Below, in pieces: positions 9,627-18,925 of a DNA stretch of 64,000 nt; positions within the stretch are counted from its first letter, which is position 1; each line of letters starts with the position of its first letter. The notes under the pieces were generated by a model. It was not told the origin of the DNA. It searched no databases and worked only from the letters and a program-made list of their open reading frames with translations. Position numbers and translations under genes: made by a program. This DNA is from Clostridia bacterium (GTDB taxonomy: Bacteria; Bacillota; Clostridia; Christensenellales; Aristaeellaceae): contig JAFRQX010000027.1 in the NCBI GenBank assembly GCA_017428385.1, forward strand, positions 23,341 through 87,340. The letters are read 5' to 3'.

Positions 9627-10148
9627 ATGATTCTGTTGGTTGTTGATATGCAAAACGCCCTGATCGACGATAAACTCTATGCCTTTGACACCTTTATGGA
9701 GAGAACAACCAGACTGATTGACGCCGCCCGGAAGAATAACGTAGAGGTCATCTATGTTCAGCATGACGCCGGTGAAGGCAGCGGTTTCTCCGTCGGGGAT
9801 GAAGCCTTTGAGATCGCTGAAGAAGTTGCTCCCAGGGAAGGCGAAAAAGTCTTCGTCAAGACTATCAACAGCTGCTTCGGCAACAAGGATTTCAAAGCTT
9901 ATATGGAAGCACAGGAAGATAAGCGCCTGATGATCATCGGTCTCCAGACAAACTACTGCATCGACGCCACTGTGAAATCCGCTTTTGAAAGAGGTTTTGA
10001 AGTCATCATTCCGGAAGGCACCAATTCCACCTTCGACAATGACTACATGACCGGCGAAACCACCGTCAGGTACTATAACGAGGACGTCTGGGAAGAGATT
10101 GTTGAAAGCGTAACGATGGAAGAAGCCATCGAAATGATGGGCAAATAA
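9627..10148 (+). CDS. Isochorismatase-family cysteine hydrolase
   Basis: A 173-residue alpha/beta hydrolase of the isochorismatase/nicotinamidase family. The catalytic triad is visible as Asp7 in LLVVDMQNAL, Lys in VFVKTINSCFG, and Cys in GLQTNYCIDAT. Family members hydrolyse isochorismate, nicotinamide, carbamates or related small amides; the substrate here cannot be read from sequence. AGGAGG at 9613-9618 sets the start. It is monocistronic, ending at a bidirectional terminator. Confidence 0.88.
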   Translation: MILLVVDMQNALIDDKLYAFDTFMERTTRLIDAARKNNVEVIYVQHDAGEGSGFSVGDEAFEIAEEVAPREGEKVFVKTINSCFGNKDFKAYMEAQEDKRLMIIGLQTNYCIDATVKSAFERGFEVIIPEGTNSTFDNDYMTGETTVRYYNEDVWEEIVESVTMEEAIEMMGK

Positions 10149-10153
10149 GCAAA

Positions 10154-10183
10154 AAGAGCGTGTCGTCAGACACGTTCTTTTTT
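10154..10183. terminator. Bidirectional Rho-independent terminator
   Basis: GAGCGTGTC-GTCA-GACACGTTC forms a 9-bp stem flanked by AAAAA on the left and TTTTTT on the right. It can serve both converging genes; the minus-strand stop codon lies at its edge. Confidence 0.9.
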
Positions 10184-11207
10184 ATTTGATATCAATCCAG
10201 TACCGCCCTACCGGTACGTCATGCCTCGGGGTTTTCACATAGGATTCCAGAACCCCTCCGTTTGCGAGGATTGTCCGGACGCTGCCAGCATTCTCATCTC
10301 CCGCGGTCAGCAGCACCCTTTCCAAGCCGATGCTTTTGCAATATGACAGCATCTCATGCAGCATCCGCCTGGCATAACCCTTCTTTCTTTCCGATGGACA
10401 AACACAATACCCGATATGACCGCCCCAGGTTGCCACAGGTTCATCCGGGCGATGCTGCACGCCGATCATACCGACAATTTTGGAGTCTGCTGTGCGCACA
10501 TAAAGAAACTGGGTATAGTTTTCTTCATGCTCAGCAATATACCGGAACCATTCCTCCGGATCTTTGCTGTACCGGAGACCTCGTGCGCCGTGCAGCCAGT
10601 CCAGGCAGTCAGCAAACTCTTCCTTGTAAGCCTTGATCTGTTCCGTGTATGCTGCTGTCGGCTTTACCAACACCGTTGCTGTTTTTCCATCAATTTCTGC
10701 GTAAACATCCTGATATACTTCATCCTGAAGAGCCTGTTTCGGCATCCAGAAGTTATACAGCTTTTTTAGTGCTACACTCTCTCCGAGGATCTTCCGCGTC
10801 TGTTCATAGGCATAATGGTTGGCATCCACTTCGTGTGGCTGACCCAGATACAGCTCAGCAAAACGTTCTTCCCCGCCTTCCAGTTCGCATTCCGCGTAAT
10901 CTCCGTTCACCAGTTTGTAGCAGATCCCGTTATACTGGATCACATACTGAAGGCTTCGCCGGATCAGTTCCGGAAACTGTTGCGGCTTCAGGTACTGCAC
11001 CGCATGCCGCAGCTCATGGAAAAGATAGAATGCTTTTTCAAAAACCGGAGCTGCCTCCAGCATTTTTGCGTTGATATATATCGTTCGGGTTCCGTCATCA
11101 AACGTGCCGTTCGCATTCTCATACCCTTCCGGCATATCAAAGCACAGGCTCAGTTCCAGCCCGTTTTCTTTGCAATATGTGTCAAAATAACTTTTATAAT
11201 CAAACAT
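10182..11207 (-). CDS. Fusion protein: HExxH metallopeptidase-like domain plus GNAT acetyltransferase
   Basis: The 341-residue protein seems to join two units. Residues 1 to about 150 contain FHELRHAV (HExxH at 64-68) and HEVDANHYAYE near 125-135. That could give a third metal ligand as in ImmA/IrrE-type zinc peptidases. Residues about 170-341 are a GNAT domain with IGYCVCPSERKKGYARRML (acetyl-CoA loop) and AGDENAGSVRTILANGG, like predicted acetyltransferases of the COG3981 type. No frameshift separates them. The physiological substrate is unknown; a metal-dependent sensor or protease linked to acetylation is one possibility. Confidence 0.75.
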   Translation of the reverse strand: MFDYKSYFDTYCKENGLELSLCFDMPEGYENANGTFDDGTRTIYINAKMLEAAPVFEKAFYLFHELRHAVQYLKPQQFPELIRRSLQYVIQYNGICYKLVNGDYAECELEGGEERFAELYLGQPHEVDANHYAYEQTRKILGESVALKKLYNFWMPKQALQDEVYQDVYAEIDGKTATVLVKPTAAYTEQIKAYKEEFADCLDWLHGARGLRYSKDPEEWFRYIAEHEENYTQFLYVRTADSKIVGMIGVQHRPDEPVATWGGHIGYCVCPSERKKGYARRMLHEMLSYCKSIGLERVLLTAGDENAGSVRTILANGGVLESYVKTPRHDVPVGRYWIDIK

Positions 11208-11260
11208 GACCTGTTCCTAATCAATATGCTTCTGTTTATCATTAAACTAATAATTCTGAA

Positions 11261-13075
11261 TTACTTATAGTACAGGCACAGCATCGTAATATCGTCAAAT
11301 TGCGGAGCCTCACTGACAAAGCGATCCAGGTCTTCTTTGACTGTCTCACAGACTTCCCTGCAGCCTTCCATATCTGTACTGAAAGTTCTCGATAGTGTTT
11401 GGAGCAGTCTGTCATTACCGAAAAGCTGGTTGCCCGCGTCCGTTGCCTCGGTCACACCGTCTGTATACAGGAACAGGATATCCCCGTGTTCCAGCTGCAG
11501 TGTCTGCTCCCGGTATTTGATGTTTTCCATGGCAGCCAGCGTCAGGTTAGCCTTCTGTTCAATAAAGGCCGCCTTTCCGTTCCGGATCAGTACCGGCGGA
11601 TTATGTCCGGCGTTCACAAAACGGACCAGGCCGGTATCCGTCTCCAGGAAGCCCATCCATGCCGTAATAAACATCTCAGCTTCATTGCCTTCGCACAGCT
11701 TGTTATTGGCATTGATGAACACTTCTGTCGGGTGATCCCCTCGTTCGGCGTAATCCCGTATTACGGTTTTGCCGGTCATCATGAACATGGCTGCCGGTAT
11801 ACCCTTACCGGAAACATCCGCCACAAGGAAAGCCAGCTTCCTTTCGTCCAGCAGATAGAAATCATAGAAATCGCCGCCCACCTCTTTAGCTGTGTTCATC
11901 GTAGCATACAGACTGAAGTCTGTTCTGTCTGGATAAGGCGGGAATACAGAGGGAAGCGCTGACTGCTGGATATTCTTGGCAAAGGCCAGTTCCTCGTCAA
12001 TCCGGGCTGCCGCCGCGGCAATATACTGTTTCAGGGTGCTGACTGTGGCATTGATGTCGTCTGACAGGGAGGAAAATTCTGTATTTGAACGTACGTCCAC
12101 AGTCTCTTCCAGATCGCCCTGGGTGATCTTGGAAAGGGAGCTGTTCACCCGGTTAATATTATTAACAACCAGTTTCCGGACCAGCATGAAAATGACGACA
12201 AACAGCGTCACGAAAACAAGTATTTCCAGGATGGCTGTCAACTGGACTGATGTGTTCCTCTGCAGCAGGATCTCATTTTCCGGCATCGTTGCTACAAGAT
12301 AATATCCTTCTGTAAACACATACATGCAGGAGCAGTGTTCTCCGTATACATCCGTACGGAAAACCGTCTCCTCCGGCATGGTATCCCTGTCAATCCAGAT
12401 CCCGGTTACAAACAGGTTCTGTCCTTCATTGTGATTCCGGTCACTGACAATATTCCAGTTTTCATCAACGATGATAATGCAGCCTTCCTGCCCCACATGA
12501 CGGTTACGGGCCACTTTGATTACGAGATGATCTATATCCCGCTGAAAACGTTCAGCGTCGTAGGCCACCTGTACAAAGCCGCCTTGCTTCAGTTTTACCG
12601 CAGCGTATTTCCGCAGCAGTGAAGGATCATAGGTTGTTGGCTGATAACTCTGGACATGCTCCGTTTCCGTACTGTCCAGCAGGCAGAGAAACTCAGCGGA
12701 CTGTTCCCCGCTCCGCATATCATAGTTCAGGAATGCGGCATGTGTGGTTCCTGTAATAATCCCGTCCTGATTGATGATGTTAATCTCCGCAACATTATGC
12801 CAGTTCATGAGCGAAGAAAGTCCCACTTCATTCACCGGTGCCCCGTTGTCAATTTCATGGGCAATGGCTCTTGTCAGTGCCAGCAGATTCGCGTCAGAAG
12901 CGTCAACAACATCCTGCCGCACATCCTTGATATTCAGCCGAAGCAGATTGGCCGCGCTGTGCTGGGACAAGCCTGTCTGCAGTGTCCAGGAAAAGATCAT
13001 GGACATAGCAAACGCCAGGACAACAATCAGAAGCAGCCAGCGCAGGAAGGTGTTTGAGATGGTTCTTTTTCTCAT
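11261..13075 (-). CDS. Membrane receptor with SpoIIE-type PP2C phosphatase domain
   Basis: The 604-residue protein has a first TM helix (about 12-34), an extracellular Cache-like sensor (about 40-265), and a second TM helix (about 275-300). A HAMP-like linker follows, then a C-terminal SpoIIE/PP2C serine phosphatase (about 370-604). Phosphatase motifs include EVGGDFYDF, VADVSGKGIPAA, FVNAGHNPP, YTDGVTEA and FDDITML, with the metal-binding Asp residues present. Such RsbU/SpoIIE-type proteins dephosphorylate anti-sigma-factor antagonists in response to an external ligand. No partner switch genes are adjacent. Confidence 0.93.
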   Translation of the reverse strand: MRKRTISNTFLRWLLLIVVLAFAMSMIFSWTLQTGLSQHSAANLLRLNIKDVRQDVVDASDANLLALTRAIAHEIDNGAPVNEVGLSSLMNWHNVAEINIINQDGIITGTTHAAFLNYDMRSGEQSAEFLCLLDSTETEHVQSYQPTTYDPSLLRKYAAVKLKQGGFVQVAYDAERFQRDIDHLVIKVARNRHVGQEGCIIIVDENWNIVSDRNHNEGQNLFVTGIWIDRDTMPEETVFRTDVYGEHCSCMYVFTEGYYLVATMPENEILLQRNTSVQLTAILEILVFVTLFVVIFMLVRKLVVNNINRVNSSLSKITQGDLEETVDVRSNTEFSSLSDDINATVSTLKQYIAAAAARIDEELAFAKNIQQSALPSVFPPYPDRTDFSLYATMNTAKEVGGDFYDFYLLDERKLAFLVADVSGKGIPAAMFMMTGKTVIRDYAERGDHPTEVFINANNKLCEGNEAEMFITAWMGFLETDTGLVRFVNAGHNPPVLIRNGKAAFIEQKANLTLAAMENIKYREQTLQLEHGDILFLYTDGVTEATDAGNQLFGNDRLLQTLSRTFSTDMEGCREVCETVKEDLDRFVSEAPQFDDITMLCLYYK

Positions 13076-13157
13076 GTGCTTTTCCTTCTCTTTCCTGATC
13101 TTTCCCGTATCAGCTCACTGGGATTTATACCGGGAACAGTTCCTTTTTTCCGGTTTA

Positions 13158-13748
13158 TTATCCCACTCTGATATCCGGATTGTTCTTTTCTCTCTTGCTG
13201 TAGATTTGTTCCAGTTCCGCGATCACTTCATCCTTCGGCCGTACAAGACCCTTGAAGTGGCTCACCAGCAGTTTTGATGCTTTCAGTTCCTTCAGTACCT
13301 CTATTTCGTCCTTCAGCAGCTGGGCATTATAAGCATAGTGCCCGTCCTTCGCTTTACAATACAGGGCATCCCCTACAAACGCGTATTCATTCCCGATTTC
13401 CAGCCCCAGGCATCCTTTCGTATGACTGGATGGGATCTGGAAAATCCGCAGGTCTCCGATGGTCAATTCACCGTTCACAACAGTTCCCCAGCCTGTGTGC
13501 CGGAAGGTTGCCCCGGACACATACAGTTCTCCAACCCGGATCTTGTCCAGGCTTCCGGTATGATCCTGATGGAAGTGGGACAGCACCACATTGTACTGCC
13601 CGTCCAGTCCGGCTAGGCTTCTTTCATCATTTCCCACGTCATACAGCCATTCAGTATCACCACACCGGATAATTCCGATATCCGCGGACAGCGGCTCCTC
13701 CGTCGCCTCTATGTAGCTGATCCGTTCATTAATGATTTTTCTGTCCAT
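13158..13748 (-). CDS. MBL-fold metallo-hydrolase
   Basis: A 196-residue metallo-beta-lactamase-fold protein with the zinc motif SHFHQDH at residues 57-63, plus IPSSHTKGCLGL and a final KLLVSHFKGLV that supply further ligands. The fold hydrolyses thioesters, lactones, phosphodiesters and other substrates; none can be assigned. An AGGA-containing site precedes MDRKII; an upstream GTG would extend it by 11 residues. It lies upstream of the SpoIIE-type gene on the same strand, about 80 bp apart. Confidence 0.85.
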   Translation of the reverse strand: MDRKIINERISYIEATEEPLSADIGIIRCGDTEWLYDVGNDERSLAGLDGQYNVVLSHFHQDHTGSLDKIRVGELYVSGATFRHTGWGTVVNGELTIGDLRIFQIPSSHTKGCLGLEIGNEYAFVGDALYCKAKDGHYAYNAQLLKDEIEVLKELKASKLLVSHFKGLVRPKDEVIAELEQIYSKREKNNPDIRVG

Positions 13749-13848
13749 ACACCAATCCTTTTTATCAATGGATTCCTTCACTATCGTCTGTCAATCCAGA
13801 ACTTCAATCGAAGGAACAAACCATATCATACACAAAAATAATTCTGAA

Positions 13849-14403
13849 TTATGAATTCTGAATTATGAATTTGCTTTCGTATTCTTCCCTCGTCATAATG
13901 CACGATTCAATCGTTTTTATGCAGCCATCCCAGGGCCTGGTAAGCTCATAGGTATAATCATAACGGAATCCAAAGGATTTTGCCACTTTTTTTGACTTAT
14001 CATTATCAAGAAAATACCCGTACCGGAAATCTTCCGCACCCAGCTCCTCAAAAGCCAGCTTCAGGAGCAGTGCAACAATCTCTTTGCCGTATCCTTTCCC
14101 CTGGAATGCAGTGCCGATGCAGATTCCGCTTTCCTCATAGTGTCCCGGAGCAGTCTCCTTGATCGCGCACAGTCCAACAGCCTCGTCCGTATCCTTCAGT
14201 GCCACAAAGTACGCGTAGTGATCCTTCTGGAACTCCATGCTCCTGCGGCATCTTTCGATAGCATCTTCTTCCGTCAGTGTAGGCTGATACAGCATCCACT
14301 TGTAAACCGCTTCATCCCCCCACACATGCTTCAGCATGGACTGATAATCTTCTTTTCTGGCCTTCCTCAGCCGTATATTCTTCCCTTCCAGCACCTCAAA
14401 CAT
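13849..14403 (-). CDS. GNAT-family N-acetyltransferase
   Basis: The 184-residue protein resembles RimJ/RimL-type acetyltransferases: IRLRKARKEDYQSML near the N-terminus, then ICIGTAFQGKGYGKEIVALLL (acetyl-CoA binding) and LDNDKSKKVAKSFGF. The substrate could be a protein N-terminus or a small amine. AAGGAAACT lies upstream of the ATG. The stop codon lies within an AATTCTGAATTATG repeat. Confidence 0.85.
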   Translation of the reverse strand: MFEVLEGKNIRLRKARKEDYQSMLKHVWGDEAVYKWMLYQPTLTEEDAIERCRRSMEFQKDHYAYFVALKDTDEAVGLCAIKETAPGHYEESGICIGTAFQGKGYGKEIVALLLKLAFEELGAEDFRYGYFLDNDKSKKVAKSFGFRYDYTYELTRPWDGCIKTIESCIMTREEYESKFIIQNS

Positions 14404-14497
14404 AAGTGTAGTTTCCTTCTGTTTTCTTATTCGTTCATCAATTTAGAAACACTAATATTATTCAGTTTTCATTGTTCATTGGCGAATGCATAGCATT

Positions 14498-16261
14498 TCA
14501 CTGTGCATTTGCTTTAAACTGCAGCTGATACAGTTCAAAGTACGTTCCCTTTTTCGCCATCAGCTCTTCATGGGTTCCCTGTTCCGTAATCCGCCCATCG
14601 CTTACCACGGCGATCTCATCCGCGTTCTTGATCGTACTCAGCCTGTGAGCCACCACCAGCGTAGTCCTGCCTTTGCATAGTTCATCCAGTGCCTGTTGAA
14701 TCAGGATCTCTGTGGTGTTGTCGAGCGCACTGGTCGCCTCATCCAGGATCAGGATTGGCGGGTTCTTCAGGAATACCCGGGCAATAGACAGGCGCTGCTT
14801 CTGACCGCCGGACAGGCGGACGCCCCGTTCGCCGATGTTCGTATCATAGCCGTTGGGCAGGGTCATGATATAATCATGGATATTAGCCCGCTTCGCTGCC
14901 TGGATAATCTCCTCATCCGTCGCATCCAGCTTACCGTAGCGGATATTCTCCTTCATACTGTCGTTGAACAGGTAGATGTCCTGCTGCACGATACCGATAT
15001 TCCGCCGCACACTTTCCAGCGTCAGGCTGTTGATCTCCTTCCCGTCCAGCAGGATTTCACCGCTCATCACATCATAGAAATGCGGGATCAAATGACAGAT
15101 CGTGGTTTTTCCGCCGCCGGAGGGACCCACCAGGGCGAAGGTCTTACCCTTCTCAATGTTCAGGTTCACATGCCGCAGCACGTTCTTATCTTCGTCATAG
15201 GCGTAGCTGACGTCCCTGAACTCAATATGGCCTTCCAGCTGTCCCGCGTCCTGTGCGTCCGGACGATCCGTTTCCGGCTGCGCATCCATAATCTCACAGA
15301 AGCGTTCAAAACCTGTCACGCCGTTCTCAAACTGTTCCATGAAGTTGATCAGTGTCATAACCGGGCCGATAAACATATTCACGGAAACAATGAAGGCAGA
15401 GTAATCACCGAACTGGATCCGGCCATTGTACAGGAACAGGCCGCCGGCAATCAGCACCACAACATTGAACACGTCCGTCACAAAAGTATTCCCGCTGTGG
15501 AATCTTCCCATTGCGCTGTAAGCGCCCTGCCGGGCTTTCTGGAACTTCCCGTTCCCGATCTCGAACTTTTCCTTTTCTTTCTCCGCGTTGGTGAATGCCT
15601 TCGTCACCCGGATGCCGGAAATAGAGCTTTCCATGCTGGCATTGATTTCCGCCACCGCCGACCGGGTATCACGGAACGCCTGGCGCATCTTCTTGCGCAG
15701 GCTCATGGAGATAACAACCAGGAACGGTACGCAGGCAAAGATAATCAGCGTCAGCCAGATATCAATTGTGCTCAGGTAGACGAATGAAATCACAATGCTC
15801 AGCACGGAGATGATGATGTTCTCCGGTCCGTGATGAGCCAGCTCGCTGACTTCAAACAGATCGTTCGTCATCCGGCTCATGATTTTGCCGGTTTCATGCG
15901 TGTCATAAAAGCTGTAGGGCAGCGTCTCCAGATGGGCAAACATATCCGTACGCATTCGTGCCTGCATGTATACGCCCATCATATGCCCTTCATACTGGAT
16001 AAAGTAATTGAGCAGCATCTTGATGAAGTAAAGTGCAAGCAGCGTAATGCCGAAGATCACGATCATCCGGTAGTTTCGGTCCGGAATCAGCGTATTCAGC
16101 ATCGTACGGGTAATAATCGGATAGACAACACCAATCACTGCCACCAGCAGTGCGGCTGTCATATCCATGGCAAACAGCTTTTTATGAGGTTTGTAATAAG
16201 CGATGAACCGTTTCAGCAGCCCCGCGGTTTGCTTCCTGCTCCGCTTCGTGCCTTCTTCCAT
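14498..16261 (-). CDS. ABC exporter half-transporter (fused permease and ATPase)
   Basis: This 587-residue type IV ABC exporter has six TM helices (about residues 30-320) and a C-terminal ATPase. The ATPase shows GPSGGGKTT (Walker A), LSGGQKQRLSIARV (signature), ILILDEATSAL (Walker B) and the AHRLSTI switch His. Multidrug or lipid export is typical, as a homodimer when no partner gene exists; none is adjacent here. The start follows AAAGG. It shares no operon with the FNT-type gene upstream, since AT-rich repeats separate them. Confidence 0.93.
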   Translation of the reverse strand: MEEGTKRSRKQTAGLLKRFIAYYKPHKKLFAMDMTAALLVAVIGVVYPIITRTMLNTLIPDRNYRMIVIFGITLLALYFIKMLLNYFIQYEGHMMGVYMQARMRTDMFAHLETLPYSFYDTHETGKIMSRMTNDLFEVSELAHHGPENIIISVLSIVISFVYLSTIDIWLTLIIFACVPFLVVISMSLRKKMRQAFRDTRSAVAEINASMESSISGIRVTKAFTNAEKEKEKFEIGNGKFQKARQGAYSAMGRFHSGNTFVTDVFNVVVLIAGGLFLYNGRIQFGDYSAFIVSVNMFIGPVMTLINFMEQFENGVTGFERFCEIMDAQPETDRPDAQDAGQLEGHIEFRDVSYAYDEDKNVLRHVNLNIEKGKTFALVGPSGGGKTTICHLIPHFYDVMSGEILLDGKEINSLTLESVRRNIGIVQQDIYLFNDSMKENIRYGKLDATDEEIIQAAKRANIHDYIMTLPNGYDTNIGERGVRLSGGQKQRLSIARVFLKNPPILILDEATSALDNTTEILIQQALDELCKGRTTLVVAHRLSTIKNADEIAVVSDGRITEQGTHEELMAKKGTYFELYQLQFKANAQ

Positions 16262-16365
16262 GGTATATATACCTTTCTTTTATATGCACTGATATGAGTT
16301 GCTTAAGTACAGAATCAGGTTAAAACAATCATATTTTTAAATCTTAAGTTTTAAGTATTCATTAT

Positions 16366-16947
16366 TCATTTCTGATCAGGTTTTTGCGCCAGCAAAAATT
16401 TGATCAGATAACTGCCTCCTGCGTTCCCCGCCGCAGCCAGCGGAATAACCCACCAGGCGATTCCCTGTGCAATCGCGGCGTAGCCTGCCAGGGCAATGGA
16501 GTGGGCATAGGAGGAAAGGATGAACAGCGCCACGCCGTATACCACAAAGGGCAGCCGGCTGATATCCTTATTCTTCGGCTGGGTGGTAGCCAGGTACATG
16601 CACATACCACACATCACAGATTGCCAGATCACCTTCAGGGGATCCTGGTATCCTGCTGCGATCTTCTGCGCGGCTTCCCGGATTTCCGGCAGGCACAGCG
16701 AAGCCAGAATGCCGCAGACGCCTGCGCCGATCACGTTCATCACCAGCATGATCAGTTTCTGCAGGGGATCGTAATCGTTCCGCGCTACCCGTCCGGTAAA
16801 CAGTTCCGCGTCAAAGTTGACCACAAACCAGAGTCCGGCGCTGAAGAGCACTGCTCCAGGAATGCCTCCGCCCACCTTAAGGTTAACAATACAGCCCATA
16901 CAGATCAGGACGCCCGCTGCCGCGGACCGGTTCAGTGTAGTCTTCAT
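16366..16947 (-). CDS. Formate/nitrite transporter (FNT) family protein, short form
   Basis: The roughly 193-residue membrane protein has about six hydrophobic helices and FNT-like signatures. These include VVNFDAELFTGR near residue 45-55, NVIGAGVCGIL, and AAAGNAGGSYLIKF near the C-terminus, matching the G-N-x-x-G repeat of FNT channels. FNT proteins move formate, nitrite or hydrosulfide as pentamers. It is shorter than the usual 250-290 residues, so a divergent subgroup is likely. ATG at 16956 (MRAM) or 16947 (MKTTL) could be the start; spacing from GGGGG favours the latter. Confidence 0.75.
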   Translation of the reverse strand: MKTTLNRSAAAGVLICMGCIVNLKVGGGIPGAVLFSAGLWFVVNFDAELFTGRVARNDYDPLQKLIMLVMNVIGAGVCGILASLCLPEIREAAQKIAAGYQDPLKVIWQSVMCGMCMYLATTQPKNKDISRLPFVVYGVALFILSSYAHSIALAGYAAIAQGIAWWVIPLAAAGNAGGSYLIKFLLAQKPDQK

Positions 16948-17063
16948 CGCTCGCATCCCCCGTCATTATTCAGATTATTGCCCTCATCGTAACCGGAAAA
17001 CCGGTCAATGTCAAACATCTTCTGCCTTTATTTTCATATTATCTGCAAGTTTTTGACAAAAAC

Positions 17064-17091
17064 TTGACTTGCCTCGTGATTATGGTATATT
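17064..17091 (+). promoter_or_regulatory. Putative promoter for methyltransferase gene
   Basis: TTGACT (17064-17069) and TATATT (17086-17091) are 16 bp apart. They lie about 120 bp upstream of the start, leaving a leader with the attenuator-like hairpin. Confidence 0.55.
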
Positions 17092-17126
17092 CATACATGG
17101 TTTGTGTGTGATGTACGTTTTAAGCG

Positions 17127-17170
17127 ACGCCGCAAATAGTGCCTGAAAGGGTATTATTTGTGGCGTTTTC
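17127..17170 (+). promoter_or_regulatory. Attenuator-like leader hairpin upstream of methyltransferase
   Basis: ACGCCGCAAATA (17127-17138) pairs with TATTTGTGGCGT (17155-17166), 12 bp with one G-U, and the second arm runs into TTTTC. It lies between the promoter and the gene, so it could terminate transcription conditionally. The controlling signal is unknown. Confidence 0.5.
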
Positions 17171-17207
17171 GTTTATAATGAACACAAGCCGGAAGGAGAA
17201 GAAGAAT

Positions 17208-18143
17208 ATGGATTACAGTACAAAGATTTCCGAACGGATGTGGAACCTTCCCGACAAGGGAGAACTGGAATCGGAACGGGAGCAGACCTTCATTGACGAT
17301 ATTGTGCAGAAGACACATATTGAACGTGAACTGCTCAGCCATCTGGATGGCATTCAGACCGTATTTGACGGCGGGGCTGGCTGCGGCCGTTTCTCGATTT
17401 TGCTGGCCCGTCAGGGGCTGCAGGTCACCCACTTCGACATCTCTCAGGCCATGATCAACAAAGCCCGGGAGCTGGCGGAAAAGGCCGGTGTCCTCGACCG
17501 CATCACCTTCGTCAAGGGAGCCCTTGAAGATCTTTCTGCCTATGCAGACCGGAGCTTTGACCTGGTCATGTCCTTTGACGCGCCCATTTCCTATACATGG
17601 CCCAATCAGGAGCAGACGATCCGGGAGCTGGTACGTATCGCGAAAAAACGGATCATGTTCAGCGTTTCAAGCCGCCTAGGCGCCCTGCCTTATCTGGCCA
17701 ATCCCCTCCAGAAGAATCAGTTCATTCTGGATAAAAACAGTCCCGACAGCTGGGTCCAGTGGTGCCTGAACAGCCGCCAGCAGATGATTGACGACTTTGC
17801 TTTCCGGGAAGAGAACCTGCTGAAGACGCTGGAAACCGGCCTGCTGTGCGATGTAGCGGAAACCAAAGCCGCTTACGACCGGGGTGAAACGCCCTGGTGC
17901 ATCACTTATCACTTTATGCCGGATGAGCTGAAGCAAATCCTGGAACGCTGCGGCGTGAAGGATGTTGTCCTGGCAGGACCCGGTGCCTTCGCCCGGACAA
18001 TTCCCAATGAAATCCTGGTGAAGATCATGAATGATCCCGAACAGAAGAAATGTTTCCTGGATTTTTGCCATCTCTATGACAGCAATCCTTACGTCTGCGG
18101 TATGGGTAAAGACAACCTTTTTGCCCGCGGGGAAATCAGATGA
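17208..18143 (+). CDS. SAM-dependent class I methyltransferase
   Basis: The 311-residue protein has a Rossmann methyltransferase core. VFDGGAGCGRFSILLA is motif I, THFDISQAMINKARE follows as the second strand and acidic residue, and FDLVMSFDAPISY is motif IV/post-II. A C-terminal helical region of about 110 residues follows. The substrate is not evident. GGAAGGAG upstream fixes the start at 17208 rather than the longer frame from 17139. The leader hairpin suggests conditional expression. It precedes the Bce-like operon but with its own promoter. Confidence 0.85.
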   Translation: MDYSTKISERMWNLPDKGELESEREQTFIDDIVQKTHIERELLSHLDGIQTVFDGGAGCGRFSILLARQGLQVTHFDISQAMINKARELAEKAGVLDRITFVKGALEDLSAYADRSFDLVMSFDAPISYTWPNQEQTIRELVRIAKKRIMFSVSSRLGALPYLANPLQKNQFILDKNSPDSWVQWCLNSRQQMIDDFAFREENLLKTLETGLLCDVAETKAAYDRGETPWCITYHFMPDELKQILERCGVKDVVLAGPGAFARTIPNEILVKIMNDPEQKKCFLDFCHLYDSNPYVCGMGKDNLFARGEIR

Positions 18144-18244
18144 CCCCGGTCTTCTGTCCATTCGTTCAATAATATGGTAAAATCCAGATACAGGCTGCCG
18201 CTTCCCCGAAGCCGCTATAACCGCCTGTATTCAAAGGAGATTCT

Positions 18245-18925
18245 ATGGAATATCGTATCCTGATCGTGGAGGATGAGCAGGGCATTGCCCGTGCTGTCTG
18301 CTCCGCCATGACCCGCTGGGGCCTGATGGCCGAAGCCGTCACGGATTTCCGCCATGTCATGGAAGACTTCGAACGTGTCCAGCCCCATCTGGTGCTGCTG
18401 GATATCTCCCTGCCCTTCATGAACGGCTATCACTGGTGCACGGAGATCCGCAAGGTTTCCGCAGTGCCGGTGATCTTCGTTTCCTCAGCATCCGATAATA
18501 TGAATATCATTATGGCCATGAACATGGGCGCGGATGATTTCATCGCTAAGCCCTTTGATCCGGATGTCCTCGTTGCCAAAGTGCAGGCCCTGCTCCGCCG
18601 CTCCTATGATTTTGCCGGTTCTGCTCCCGTGCTGGAGCATCGGGGTATCGTGCTGAACACCGGGGACAATAGCTTTACCTGCAACGGGCAGAAGCTGGAT
18701 CTGTCCCGGAACGAATATCGGATCCTGCTCACCCTCATGCAGAACAAGGGAAAAATCGTAAGCCGTGAAAAGCTCATGGAGGCCCTCTGGCAAACGGATT
18801 CCTTCGTGGACGAAAACACCCTCACGGTCAATGTAGGCCGTCTGCGCAAAAAGTTGGAAGCTGCCGGCGTAAGCGATTTCATCACAACCAAATTTGGTGA
18901 AGGTTATCTGGTGGAACAAGAATGA
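18245..18925 (+). CDS. OmpR-family response regulator of a Bce-type system
   Basis: The 226-residue protein has a receiver domain (1-120) with VEDEQG acidic pocket, phosphoacceptor Asp53 in LVLLDISLP, and K in FIAKPFDPDVL. A winged-helix DNA-binding domain (about 130-226) shows LSRNEYRILLTLM and VNVGRLRKKL. AAAGGAG precedes the ATG. Its stop overlaps the kinase start (ATGA). With the downstream ABC genes it forms the BceR position of a peptide-antibiotic sensing module, and should activate bceAB-like expression. Confidence 0.93.
   Translation: MEYRILIVEDEQGIARAVCSAMTRWGLMAEAVTDFRHVMEDFERVQPHLVLLDISLPFMNGYHWCTEIRKVSAVPVIFVSSASDNMNIIMAMNMGADDFIAKPFDPDVLVAKVQALLRRSYDFAGSAPVLEHRGIVLNTGDNSFTCNGQKLDLSRNEYRILLTLMQNKGKIVSREKLMEALWQTDSFVDENTLTVNVGRLRKKLEAAGVSDFITTKFGEGYLVEQE

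Noticed and set aside
14696..15787. 363-codon plus-strand frame antisense to the ABC exporter
   Set aside because: Shadow frame with no start context and no domain; ABC motifs lie on the minus strand.
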